A DNA stretch of 29,241 nucleotides from Oxalobacteraceae bacterium UBA6018 (GCA_002428015.1 DIZW01000044.1:1-29241), one strand, 5' to 3'. Numbered from the stretch's first letter, positions 7,571 to 15,208 are shown. Notes: generated by a model from the sequence alone, not told the origin. Program-made: numbers and translations.

Positions 7571-8897
7571 CGCCGGCCGTGCCGATGGTCAGCGACGACA
7601 GCGCCAGCCCGGCCGCCTCCATCGAGGAGGACAGCGCGCCGGCGTGGGCGCGCAGCAGGGCGCCGCTGTCGCTGGAACCGGTCTCGACCTGGATGTGCAG
7701 CTGGCCGCCGCTGAGCACCACGGTGGCGGCGACCTCGCCCAGCAGCGGAAAGCGCATGCGCACCCCGCTGCGCCAGGGCGGCTCGCCCTGCTGCTGGCCC
7801 GGGCGCGCCTGCCCGCGCGGCGCGTCCTTCGACACCTCCCAGCGCATCGGCTGGCCGGGCCAGCTCTGGCCCTCCCACACCACCCGGCCCTGTTCCTGGG
7901 TGTTGAGCTGGAAATTGATGAATTCGGCGCTGTGGCGGTCGATGGCGGGCTGGGACGGCTGGCCCGCGCCCGCCGCCTGGGACGGCTGGGACGGCGCGGC
8001 GCCGTCGGCCAGTTTCTGCATCTGCATCTGCGGTTCGCGCGCCAGCGCGGCCAGCGGCCGGTTGCCGGCCGACCATTCGGCCACGTGGGACTCGTAGAAC
8101 AGGCCGCTTTCGGCCAGCGACTGGCGCAGCGCGGCGGCCATCTCGTGCGGGGCCGCGGCCGGGCTGGCCACCAGCGGGGCCGGCGCCACCAGGGCGCTCG
8201 GGGTCTTGGCGCCGGCCGCGGTCAGGACGCTGGCGAGGGCGCGCGCGGTGTCGCTCAGCGTGGCCGGGGTGCTCTTGGGATCGAAGGGGGGCAGCTGCTC
8301 GGCCGGCACCAGCGGGGCCTGGGCCAGCAGCGCGGCGCCGTGCGAGAGCGCGCGGGTGGCGCCGGGCAGGGCCGACGGGGTCGCCTGGGCCGCCTGCGCG
8401 CTCGCGCCCTGGGCCATCGCGTGCGGGACGGCTTGCTGGGCCGCTTCGGGGGACTGGGCCGCGCCTGGCGCCGGCGCGCCCGCGCCCGTTGGCCGGCCGG
8501 CGTCCAGGTACACCAGCGGTTCGGCGCGCGCGCCAGGAGCGGGCGACCCGTCGGCGGGGGGCGCGCCGGCTTCGGCGTAGGCCAGCGCCGGCGCGGGACC
8601 GCCCTGGGTGGCGATCTGGAAGGTGGGGCGCGGGGTGAGCGCGACCAGGGTCAGGGGGATCTGGTGGCCGACCTCGGTGCCGGGCGGCAGCAGCATGCGC
8701 GCGGGGGTGTCGGCCACCTTGACCAGGAAGCTGCCGTCGGCCAGCCTGGCCAGCACCTCGCCCTTGATCTGCTTGCCGAGCGAGCCGGCCAGGGCCCGCG
8801 CCAGACCTTCCTGGCGCGCGTCGGCGACGCCTTCCAGCCTGGCCAGGCCTTCGACGCGCGCGACCGGGGCCAGACCGATGTCAGCGCGCGGCAACAT
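7563..8897 (-). CDS. Second FliK-like flagellar hook-length control family protein
   Basis: The 444-aa product begins MLPRADIGLAPVARVEG. Its long central part (about residues 90-270) is rich in Ala, Pro, Gly and Gln. It ends in a compact domain (about 340-440) with VRMRFPLLGEVAATVVLSGG and LHIQVETGSSDSGALLRAHA, then a helix and LALSSLTIG. This matches the FliK C-terminal layout: beta strands with a G(E/Q)-type core followed by an LRxxL-like helix and a final strand. A canonical fliK lies at the left edge, so this is a second paralogue. It sits between fliT and fhlB, 14 nt after the fliT stop and overlapping fhlB by 8 nt. The ATG at 8897 is chosen over upstream in-frame codons because these lie inside fliT. 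No good Shine-Dalgarno is visible, so coupling is likely. Confidence 0.8.
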   Translation of the reverse strand: MLPRADIGLAPVARVEGLARLEGVADARQEGLARALAGSLGKQIKGEVLARLADGSFLVKVADTPARMLLPPGTEVGHQIPLTLVALTPRPTFQIATQGGPAPALAYAEAGAPPADGSPAPGARAEPLVYLDAGRPTGAGAPAPGAAQSPEAAQQAVPHAMAQGASAQAAQATPSALPGATRALSHGAALLAQAPLVPAEQLPPFDPKSTPATLSDTARALASVLTAAGAKTPSALVAPAPLVASPAAAPHEMAAALRQSLAESGLFYESHVAEWSAGNRPLAALAREPQMQMQKLADGAAPSQPSQAAGAGQPSQPAIDRHSAEFINFQLNTQEQGRVVWEGQSWPGQPMRWEVSKDAPRGQARPGQQQGEPPWRSGVRMRFPLLGEVAATVVLSGGQLHIQVETGSSDSGALLRAHAGALSSSMEAAGLALSSLTIGTAGDE

Positions 8898-8911
8898 GAC
8901 GCAGGCGCCGC

Positions 8912-9247
8912 TTAACTGCCGTAGGCGCGCGCCAGACGGCGCTCGGCGCCGGCGTTGTGCAGCAGCGCGGACAGCTTGGCCATCCACGGCATGGTCAGGT
9001 CGCGGATCTTGCGGTCGTCGTCGAGCATCTTGCGGATCGCCTCGACCTTGCGCGCGCGGCTCTCGCCGGCCAGGGCCAGCGGCGCCTCGCTTTCCTTGAG
9101 CGTGCGCACGTGGGCCGCGCACTGGCGCTCCAGCAGCGCCAGGCGTTCCCACTCGCCCGCGGTGGCCGCGGCCAGCATCTGTTCGGTCAGGACCACCATG
9201 GCTTCGTAGGTCGATACGACTTGTTGACTGTTCATCATGATGCTCAC
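8912..9247 (-). CDS. fliT: FliT, export chaperone for the filament cap
   Basis: The small helical protein (111 aa as drawn) has the FliT pattern VVSTYEAMVVLTEQMLAAATAGEWERLALLE, seen here as residues 10-40. FliT holds FliD in an export-ready state in the cytoplasm, and in enterics it also binds FlhDC to damp class II transcription. The frame opens with GTG at 9247, which overlaps the fliS stop as GTGA (4 nt), a classic coupling arrangement. In-frame ATG codons at 9238 and 9235 are close alternatives that would remove three or four residues. The gene follows fliS and precedes the FliK-like gene. Sequence conservation of FliT is low; the fliD-fliS-fliT order supports the call. Confidence 0.88.
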   Translation of the reverse strand: MSIMMNSQQVVSTYEAMVVLTEQMLAAATAGEWERLALLERQCAAHVRTLKESEAPLALAGESRARKVEAIRKMLDDDRKIRDLTMPWMAKLSALLHNAGAERRLARAYGS

Positions 9248-9693
9248 GCGCTCGCCAAAGTGGGGGTAGTTGGTTTGCCGGGGGCTGCGCCGGTGGCGGC
9301 GGGCGTGCCGCCGATGGCGTTCCAGGCGCCGCGCAGCTCGGTGAGCAGACGCTGCACTTCCTCCAGGATGTCGACCTGGTTCTTCAGGTTGGCCTGCAGC
9401 AGGCGCGCGCCCATGTATTCGTAGAGCGCGTCGAGCCCCTCGGCGATCTCGCCGCCGGCCTTCTTGTCGAGCGCGGCGCGCAGGCCGCTGTCGATGATCA
9501 TGATGGCCTTGGAGATGGCGGCGCCTTTCTCGGCGATCTTGCCGGCCTTCATGTGCATGATGGCCGTGGTCACCGACACCAGCGCGCCGTCGAACAACAT
9601 CACGATCAGCTTGTGCGGACTGGCCGAGGTGACGCCGGTTTCGATGCCGACCTTGGCGTAGGCATTGACACCGCTTTGCATGGACCCAAACAT
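9244..9693 (-). CDS. fliS: FliS, flagellin export chaperone
   Basis: The 149-aa protein carries FliS hallmarks: AYAKVGIETGVTSASPHKLI and VMLFDGALVSVTTAIMHMKAG near the N-terminus, and ALYEYMGARLLQANLKNQVD with EVQRLLTELRGAW in the C-terminal half. FliS binds the C-terminal D0 region of flagellin to stop premature polymerisation and passes it to the export gate. AGGAG lies about seven bases upstream of the ATG at 9693, so the start is firm. The gene is 46 nt downstream of fliD. The last 20 residues are Ala/Pro/Thr-rich and extend beyond the four-helix core; their role is unknown. Confidence 0.97.
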   Translation of the reverse strand: MFGSMQSGVNAYAKVGIETGVTSASPHKLIVMLFDGALVSVTTAIMHMKAGKIAEKGAAISKAIMIIDSGLRAALDKKAGGEIAEGLDALYEYMGARLLQANLKNQVDILEEVQRLLTELRGAWNAIGGTPAATGAAPGKPTTPTLASA

Positions 9694-9739
9694 ATCTTAG
9701 TCTCCTAGGTAAATCTTCACGATCCTGGGGGGAATCGTT

Positions 9740-12412
9740 TTATCCGGTTTGTTTCGCCATGGCGGCAAACTGCTGGGTCAGGAAGGACTGGGTGGCGCTC
9801 ATGCTGCCAATTGCCGTATCCAACGCAGTGTACTGGGCACGATAACGCTTTTCAATATCCGCCAGGCGCAGGTTGAAATCGTCCTCTTGTTTCTGGACAT
9901 CCTTGATGCTGGCGTTGAGGCCATTGGTCTTCCCGCTGATCAGCCCTTTGCTGCCGAGGAAGGAGTCGGCCAGGTTGTTGAGCTGGTAGGCGTAGCCTTG
10001 CGAGAAGCCCACGGTGCCGCGGTCGCCCGTGGCGCCGCCGGTCACCGACACCTTGAGGCCGTCGGCGGGCGAGCCGACCGCGCCGGTGAGCACCTGGCCG
10101 GAGCCTGTGGCGGGCTGGCCGGCCAGGGTGCCGGCGATGTCGACGCCGTCGACCGAGGTGGCCGCGCCGAAGATATCGGAGACCGCGGTGCCCGTCTCGC
10201 TGGAAATGGCGACCTTGGACACCGAGCCGTATTGCACCGACGCGACCGCCAGCTTGCCGTCGGTCCCGATGCTGGCGTTGACCGACAACCCCTGGCCGGA
10301 AAAGCCGCTGGCGCCGTTGATGGCCGACTGGATCAGGGTGGCCAGCTGGGGCGCGGTGTAGGTGCCGGCGGCCAGCGAGATGGTGGCGGTGCGGGCCGGC
10401 GTGGCCGGGTCGGTCTGGTTCAGGGTGACGGCCCACTGGGTGCCGGCGGCGATCACGGTCGAGGCGCCGATGGCCGCGTCGCTGGTGACCGTGCCCTGGG
10501 TGGCCAGGGTCGTCACGTGCAGGGCGTAGTCGCCCGGCTGGGTGCTGGAGGTCGAGCTGGTGAAGCTGACCAGGCTGTCCGAGGCCTTGCCGACCGCGGC
10601 GAACAGGCCGGCGATATCGGAGAGATTGCTGTCCATGGCCTTTTGCAGCTTGGACGCATCGAGCGACAAGGTGCCGTCTTTCTGGAACGCGATGCCGACC
10701 GAGGACAGGGTGGTCAGGTTGCCGGTCAAGCCGGTCACGCCCTGGGTCAACTGCTTGCGCAGCTGGGCCTGCAGGGTCTGCACGGTCGAGTCGCCCAGCA
10801 GCGGCCCGCCTTTCTTGTTGTCGGCGTCGTAGCTGCTGACATCCTTGATCGCCTTGTTCAGGTCGTTGTAGGCCTTGACGAAGGCGTTCACGCCGGACTT
10901 GACGGCGGAGGTGTCCTGCGCAATGTGCAGCGACGCCTTGCCGACCGATCCGATGGTCAGGGTCACGCCCTGGATCGCGTCGGCCACGCTGTTCGTTTCG
11001 CTGGTGACGGGGATGCCGTTGACGTTGAGCAGCGTGCTCTGGGCGGCGCTGTTCTGCTTGAGGTTCTGCGTCCCGGCCGGGTCGTAGGCCAGCAGCGCCT
11101 CGAGGTCGGCGTCGGCGGCGCCCCCGCCGGTGCCGCTGAGCGAGATCTTCATCGACGAGGCGGCGCCGGTCTTGGTCGAGGTCAGCACCAGGTGGTTGGG
11201 GGTGGCGCTGCCGTCCGAGACGATGGTGGCGGTCACGCCCAGGTTGGCCTTGTTGATGGCGTCGCGGATGCCCTGCATCGAATTGTTGGTGCTGTCGATG
11301 ACGACGCTGCCGCTGATCTGGTTGGCGTCCTGGGCGAAGCTGGCCCCGGTGTAGCTGCCGCCGGTGCCGGCGGTCAGGCCGGCGGCGCCGGGATTGGTGC
11401 CGCCGATGGTGATCGGGCTGGCCGACTTCGAACTCAAGGTGACGCCGCTGGTGGTGGTGACGCTGGAGCCGGCGTTGGCGGCGCTGGTGCCCAGGCCGCC
11501 GTTGACGCTGCCGGTCACGCTTTCGGCGATGGTCAGGTTGGCGCCGTCGGTGGCGCTGAACTGCAGGGTGCCGGCGGCGGCGCTGCCGGTGAAGGTGATG
11601 CCGGCCGCGGCCAGGGCCGCCGTGGTGCTGTTGGAGCCGGCCAGTTCGGCGTCGATCGAGGCGGCGGTGACGCCCGCGCCGGCCGCCACGCCGGTGGCCT
11701 GGGCGGCGATCTGGACTCCGCCCACGGTGAGCGCGTAGGTGCCGGCGGCGCTGGTGTCGACGTTGCCGAAGCTGGTGGCGCCGGCGCTGCCGAACAGGGT
11801 GGCGGCGCTGGTGGTCGGCTGGGCGGTGGCGGTCACGCCCGAGGTGGCGTTTTGCGCGTTGATCGCCTCGGCCAGGGCCTTGGCGCTGCGGGTGGTCGAG
11901 TCGGTCGTGATGGCGGTGCCGTTGATGGTCAGCGAGCCGTTGCTGATGCCGGCCGTGGTGACGCTGGCGGCCAGCGCGCTGCCGCTCATGCCGTAGGAGC
12001 CGCCCGAGACGGTGCCGAGCTGGAACGAGATCGTGGTGCTGACGCCCAGGCCGATCGCGCTCGTGCTCGAGGCGCGTCCGCTCGAGGCCAGGGTCTGTCC
12101 CTGCGCCATCTGGGTCACGTCGATGCTGTAGATGCCGGCCACCGCCTTGCTGGTGGCGCTGCCGACCAGCACGTCGGTATTGCTTGACTGGGCAGCGTTG
12201 GACTGGAAGCTCGATACCGAGGTCAGGCCGGCCAGGGCGCTTTGGAACGATCCGACCGCGCCGCTCACGCTACCCAGGGCGCTGACCTTGGCCTTGTAGC
12301 TGCCGATCTTGGTTTCCATGGTCTGGAGAGGCGCGGCCTCGACCGCCATCAGCTTCGTGACGATGCCGTTGACGTCCAGGTTAGATCCGATGCCAGGTGA
12401 TGAGATACCCAC
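9740..12412 (-). CDS. fliD: FliD, filament cap protein, unusually long (890 aa)
   Basis: FliD forms the cap at the filament tip that folds incoming flagellin. The N-terminal FliD domain (about 8-106: SNLDVNGIVTKLMAVEAAPL) and the C-terminal domain (about 455-620 plus 776-890, ending in coiled-coil heptads) are clear. Typical FliD proteins are about 450-480 aa; here an insert at about 115-450 and another at about 620-775 roughly double the length. The first insert holds flagellin_IN-like units, including SAKALAEAINAQNATSGVTA (176-195), close to the flagellin of this locus. The start is GTG at 12412, with AGGAG at 12419-12423, six bases upstream. A sigma-28 promoter match precedes it. There is no frameshift or internal stop, so the size appears genuine. 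Confidence 0.95.
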   Translation of the reverse strand: MGISSPGIGSNLDVNGIVTKLMAVEAAPLQTMETKIGSYKAKVSALGSVSGAVGSFQSALAGLTSVSSFQSNAAQSSNTDVLVGSATSKAVAGIYSIDVTQMAQGQTLASSGRASSTSAIGLGVSTTISFQLGTVSGGSYGMSGSALAASVTTAGISNGSLTINGTAITTDSTTRSAKALAEAINAQNATSGVTATAQPTTSAATLFGSAGATSFGNVDTSAAGTYALTVGGVQIAAQATGVAAGAGVTAASIDAELAGSNSTTAALAAAGITFTGSAAAGTLQFSATDGANLTIAESVTGSVNGGLGTSAANAGSSVTTTSGVTLSSKSASPITIGGTNPGAAGLTAGTGGSYTGASFAQDANQISGSVVIDSTNNSMQGIRDAINKANLGVTATIVSDGSATPNHLVLTSTKTGAASSMKISLSGTGGGAADADLEALLAYDPAGTQNLKQNSAAQSTLLNVNGIPVTSETNSVADAIQGVTLTIGSVGKASLHIAQDTSAVKSGVNAFVKAYNDLNKAIKDVSSYDADNKKGGPLLGDSTVQTLQAQLRKQLTQGVTGLTGNLTTLSSVGIAFQKDGTLSLDASKLQKAMDSNLSDIAGLFAAVGKASDSLVSFTSSTSSTQPGDYALHVTTLATQGTVTSDAAIGASTVIAAGTQWAVTLNQTDPATPARTATISLAAGTYTAPQLATLIQSAINGASGFSGQGLSVNASIGTDGKLAVASVQYGSVSKVAISSETGTAVSDIFGAATSVDGVDIAGTLAGQPATGSGQVLTGAVGSPADGLKVSVTGGATGDRGTVGFSQGYAYQLNNLADSFLGSKGLISGKTNGLNASIKDVQKQEDDFNLRLADIEKRYRAQYTALDTAIGSMSATQSFLTQQFAAMAKQTG

Positions 12413-12418
12413 TTTTTT

Positions 12419-12423
12419 CTCCT
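12419..12423 (-). promoter_or_regulatory. Shine-Dalgarno that fixes the GTG start of fliD
   Basis: AGGAG on the minus strand is separated by six A residues from GTG at 12412. No ATG occurs at a suitable place, so this site decides the start. Confidence 0.8.
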
Positions 12424-12445
12424 ACGAAAACGACAGTATGCTTGA

Positions 12446-12472
12446 TTATCGGCCGAATCAAACAGGACTTGA
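12446..12472 (-). promoter_or_regulatory. Sigma-28 (FliA) promoter of fliD
   Basis: On the minus strand TCAAGTCC (12465-12472) is followed after 11 bases by GCCGATAA (12446-12453). The -10 is a perfect match to the FliA consensus GCCGATAA and the -35 begins TCAAG, common in FliA promoters outside the enterics. Spacing is canonical. The distance to the fliD GTG is 33 nt. It probably drives fliD-fliS-fliT-fliK-like-fhlB-ycgR. Confidence 0.85.
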
Positions 12473-12682
12473 GAAGGGCTTTTATGGGCTACTTCCGGCG
12501 GCCTGATTTAAACGTGGAAAGATTACTTGAAGTGTAGCAATGAGACGGAAGGGAGGGCGCACGTCAGGCAGCGTGTGCTCGCGCGGTGGGAAAACGCGGA
12601 CGCGGAGATCCGGCCGGCACGTTGCGTGAACGTGTCAGTGGTGAAAAGCCTGGCGCAGGGTGCGCGCGGCGCGGCGGCCGGC

Positions 12683-13048
12683 TCAGGCGGTCTGCTTGAT
12701 CAGCAAGCCTTTGACGGTATCGAGGGCCTTCGAGATCTCCAGCGCTTCCGGGGTGGGGATCTGGCGGATCACTTCCTTGGTCTTCTGGTCGACCACCTTG
12801 ACGATGGTGCGGTGGGTGTCGCTATCGACCGAGAACACCAGGTCCTGGGACAGCGCCTGCATCGACTTGTTGATGTTGTCGACGGCCTGCTTGAGCTGGT
12901 CCGGGGTCGGAACCGCGGCGGCCTTCTCGACCGGGGCGGCGCTGTCGGCATGGGTGGCGGGCGCGCGCGAGCGCGGCTGGACGGGCGCCGCGTCGGGGGC
13001 GCGCTCGGCGCTCTTGGCGGTGGGGGAGCCGATCGGCTGAATGCTCAT
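12683..13048 (-). CDS. flaG: FlaG family protein
   Basis: The 121-aa protein has a disordered Ala/Pro-rich N-terminus (about 1-45). Its C-terminal half is typical of FlaG: QLKQAVDNINKSMQALSQDL, then LVFSVDSDTHRTIVKVVDQ and TKEVIRQIPTPEALEISKAL. FlaG proteins are encoded beside fliC and fliD in many bacteria; loss changes filament length in some species, but the mechanism is not settled. The ATG at 13048 is chosen because AAGGA lies six bases upstream; a longer frame to 13066 would start inside the fliC-flaG stem-loop region. The gene is 91 nt after the fliC stop and 270 nt before fliD. It may be read from the fliC promoter by leakage through that stem-loop. Confidence 0.92.
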   Translation of the reverse strand: MSIQPIGSPTAKSAERAPDAAPVQPRSRAPATHADSAAPVEKAAAVPTPDQLKQAVDNINKSMQALSQDLVFSVDSDTHRTIVKVVDQKTKEVIRQIPTPEALEISKALDTVKGLLIKQTA

Positions 13049-13069
13049 GATGCTTCCTTTATGCAAAAT

Positions 13070-13094
13070 CCCCGGCTGAAAAATTCAGCCGGGG
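13070..13094 (-). terminator. Stem-loop terminator downstream of fliC
   Basis: CCCCGGCTGAA (13070-13080) and TTCAGCCGGGG (13084-13094) form a perfect 11-bp stem with a 3-base loop, followed on the minus strand by ATTTTG. It lies between fliC and flaG. The T-run is short, so partial read-through into flaG is likely. A second inverted repeat, GCGCTAAG/CTTAGCGC (13106-13113 and 13124-13131), lies just after the fliC stop. Confidence 0.75.
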
Positions 13095-13139
13095 AACCGG
13101 GACTTGCGCTAAGTTGTGAGGCGCTTAGCGCGAGCTCGA

Positions 13140-14645
13140 TTAGCCGCGCAGCAGGGCCAGCACGCCGTTCGGCAGCGAGTTGGCCTGTGCCAGGATGGCG
13201 GTACCGGCTTGCTGCAGGATCTGGCCGCGGGTCAGGTTCGCGGTTTCCGACGCGAAGTCCGTATCCTGGATGCGGCTACGTGCGGCCGACAGGTTTTCCG
13301 AGGTGGTCTGCAGGTTGCTGATGGTCGAAGCGAAGCGGTTCTGGACAGCACCGAGCGAAGCGCGGTTGTTGTTGATGCTGGTCAGTGCGGCGTCGATCGT
13401 CGACAGCGCTTTGTTGGCGCCGGCGGTGGTGCTGATGTCGATCCCGGACACGGCGTTCAGGTTCGAACCGACCGATGCGCTGGTCAGGAAGCTGGTGCCG
13501 GTGTCGGTGCTGACGGTGAAGCCGTTGGCCGAATCGAAGGAGACCTGGCCGCCAACCACTGCGGTGTCGCCGGCGGCGCCGGTGGCGCCGAAGGTCACGG
13601 CGGTGGCGGTGTCGGCACCCTTGATGGTGGCGCCGGTCAGGCCTGCGGCGGCTGCGCCCAGATTGCCGACTTTGATGTCGTCACCGGTGCTGTTGCTCAG
13701 AACCAAGTTGCCGGCCTTGTCGGAGGTGGCCGTGATGCCGGTCGTGCCGCTTTGCGAGTTGACCGCCTGGGCGACGGAAGCGAGGTCGCTGGTGCTCGAA
13801 ATCGTGGCCGAGATCGTCACCGGGCTGGCGGCGGCGTTCGAGCCCACCAGCTGGAACGACACGGCGCCCACTTGGGCGACACCCGAGATGGTGGCGGTGG
13901 CGGTGGCGGTGGCGGTGACGCCCGTGGTCGCCGAGGAACCGTTGATCGACGCGGCGACGGCTTTGGCCGAGGTGCCGGCCGCCAGTACGCCGGTGGAGGC
14001 GCTGGTGCCGTTGCCGGCGACGGTCAGGGTCTGGGCGGCGAAGCCGTTGGGCGAGGTGGCGGTGAAGTCGAGGCTGGCGGTTGCCGCGGTCGCTGAGCTC
14101 AGGCCGGTGCCGGTCTGGCTGGTGACGGTGTTGTTGCCGATGTCGGTAGCCTTGGCCGAGCTGATGCCGACCGAGATGGTCTGGTTGGCGTTGGCGCCGA
14201 CCTGGAACTGGGCGTTGGTCAGGGTGCCGTCGAGCACGTTCTGGCCGTTGAACTGGGTGGTGTTGGCCACGCGGTTCAGTTCCTGGGTCAGTTGCAGCGT
14301 TTCACCCTGGAGCGAAGCGCGGTCGGAGGTCGAATTGGAGCCGTTGGCCGACTGCACTGCCAGTTCACGCACACGCTGGAGCAGGTCGCCGGCCGTTTGC
14401 AGGCCACCCTCAGCCGTTTGCGCCAGCGAGATGCCGTCGTTGGCGTTACGCACTGCCTGGTTCAAGCCGCGGATCTGCGACGTGAAGCGCTCGGAAATCG
14501 CCAGGCCGGCGGCGTCGTCTTTCGCGCTGTTAATGCGCAGACCGGACGACAGACGCTGCAGGGAAGTCGCCAGCGAACCTTGAGAAACGTTCAGGTTGCG
14601 TTGCGAGTTCAGCGAGGCGATGTTGGTGTTGATATTTGCAGTCAT
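13140..14645 (-). CDS. fliC: FliC, flagellin
   Basis: The 501-aa protein is a classic flagellin. Conserved D0/D1 regions are at both ends: INTNIASLNSQRNLN at 5-19, RLSSGLRINSAKDDAAGLAI at 31-50 and ARSRIQDTDFASETANLTR near 455-473. The C-terminus QILQQAGTAILAQANSLPNG is at 475-494. The variable, surface-exposed middle (about 170-400) is rich in Ala, Thr, Ser and Gly. It holds flagellin_IN-like units (SAKAVAASINGSSATTGVTA at 226-245; QAVNSQSGTTGITATSDKAG at 293-312) and a Thr-Ala run at 244-252. GGAG lies seven bases before the ATG at 14645. A sigma-28-type promoter lies about 100 bp upstream and a stem-loop follows the stop. It is the only flagellin gene in the window. Confidence 0.98.
   Translation of the reverse strand: MTANINTNIASLNSQRNLNVSQGSLATSLQRLSSGLRINSAKDDAAGLAISERFTSQIRGLNQAVRNANDGISLAQTAEGGLQTAGDLLQRVRELAVQSANGSNSTSDRASLQGETLQLTQELNRVANTTQFNGQNVLDGTLTNAQFQVGANANQTISVGISSAKATDIGNNTVTSQTGTGLSSATAATASLDFTATSPNGFAAQTLTVAGNGTSASTGVLAAGTSAKAVAASINGSSATTGVTATATATATISGVAQVGAVSFQLVGSNAAASPVTISATISSTSDLASVAQAVNSQSGTTGITATSDKAGNLVLSNSTGDDIKVGNLGAAAAGLTGATIKGADTATAVTFGATGAAGDTAVVGGQVSFDSANGFTVSTDTGTSFLTSASVGSNLNAVSGIDISTTAGANKALSTIDAALTSINNNRASLGAVQNRFASTISNLQTTSENLSAARSRIQDTDFASETANLTRGQILQQAGTAILAQANSLPNGVLALLRG
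13891..13920. repeat. Hexamer tandem repeat inside fliC
   Basis: Four perfect copies of GTGGCG and a fifth with one change (GTGACG) lie in tandem. They encode the alternating Thr-Ala run in the variable flagellin domain. The 6-bp unit keeps the frame whatever the copy number. Confidence 0.9.
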
Positions 14646-14743
14646 GTTGTTTCTCCAAACTTGTATTTCGGGGTGGGCTGCGTGCCGCAGTTAACCTTGG
14701 TCTGCCTCGCTGTTCCGAGACAATCAAACCGCAGTTGAATCAG

Positions 14744-14770
14744 GTAACGGAGCTTGCCCCAGAAAGTTGA
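14744..14770 (-). promoter_or_regulatory. Probable sigma-28 promoter of fliC
   Basis: On the minus strand TCAACTTT (14763-14770) is followed after 11 bases by TCCGTTAC (14744-14751). The -35 resembles TCAAGTTT and the -10 shares CCG and TA with GCCGATAA. The layout matches the stronger site in front of fliD. The 5' leader would be about 90 nt, in the usual range for flagellin genes. Confidence 0.6.
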
Positions 14771-15208
14771 TGGTAGAAAACAGAGTTTATTTTCGGTTTA
14801 TACGCTCAAGCTCACCCCCGATGCCCCGCTTAAACGACAGGAAAAAACGGAACTTGAGGGTGAAAATAATTTTTTTTAGGCGGCGCGCAAGGGCCCGGAA
14901 AACGGGAATTGCTGCCAAAACGATCACGCTTTGGCGCGGCCAGGGCGAATGCGGCGGGCGTTTTCGGCGCTTGGCGGGGGCAGGCAAGGCTGGCGCGGCG
15001 CGCCGGCAAGGCGCCGGCACATGCAGGGCGACGGCAAAATGAGGGGAGAGCGGGAGAACTGCGGCAGAACTGCGGCAGAACTGCGGTACCACTGCGGGGG
15101 AACGATGGCAGGATCGCGGCAGCACCGCGGGGAGTGACGGCAGCGCTGCGCTGTGGCGGCGGAAGGCGGCACGGGGCGGCGGCGAACGGCGCTGGCCGCG
15201 CCACTGGC
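14771..15208. other. Gene-free stretch between fliC promoter and the GGDEF gene
   Basis: I see no convincing coding region here. The left part (14771-14880) is AT-rich, with a T-run near 14870-14878, unlike the surrounding GC-rich DNA. The right part is GC-rich with low-complexity repeats, including a tandem of an 11-mer at 15055-15087. Open frames on both strands are short and of low-complexity composition. Confidence 0.6.
15055..15087. repeat. Three tandem copies of an 11-bp unit
   Basis: AGAACTGCGGC is repeated three times head to tail (the last copy ends in T instead of C). Further degenerate copies built on the same CTGCGG core follow to about 15130. The array is intergenic, downstream of the GGDEF gene. 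Function is unknown. Confidence 0.85.

Noticed and set aside
9749..12187. 812-codon plus-strand open frame opposite fliD
   Set aside because: A Gly/Arg/Ala-rich shadow of fliD with no family features.
14787..15125. 112-codon minus-strand frame between fliC and the cyclase gene
   Set aside because: Part of it is the translation of the 11-bp tandem repeat; there is no ribosome site, no domain and an odd Cys/Pro/Arg composition.
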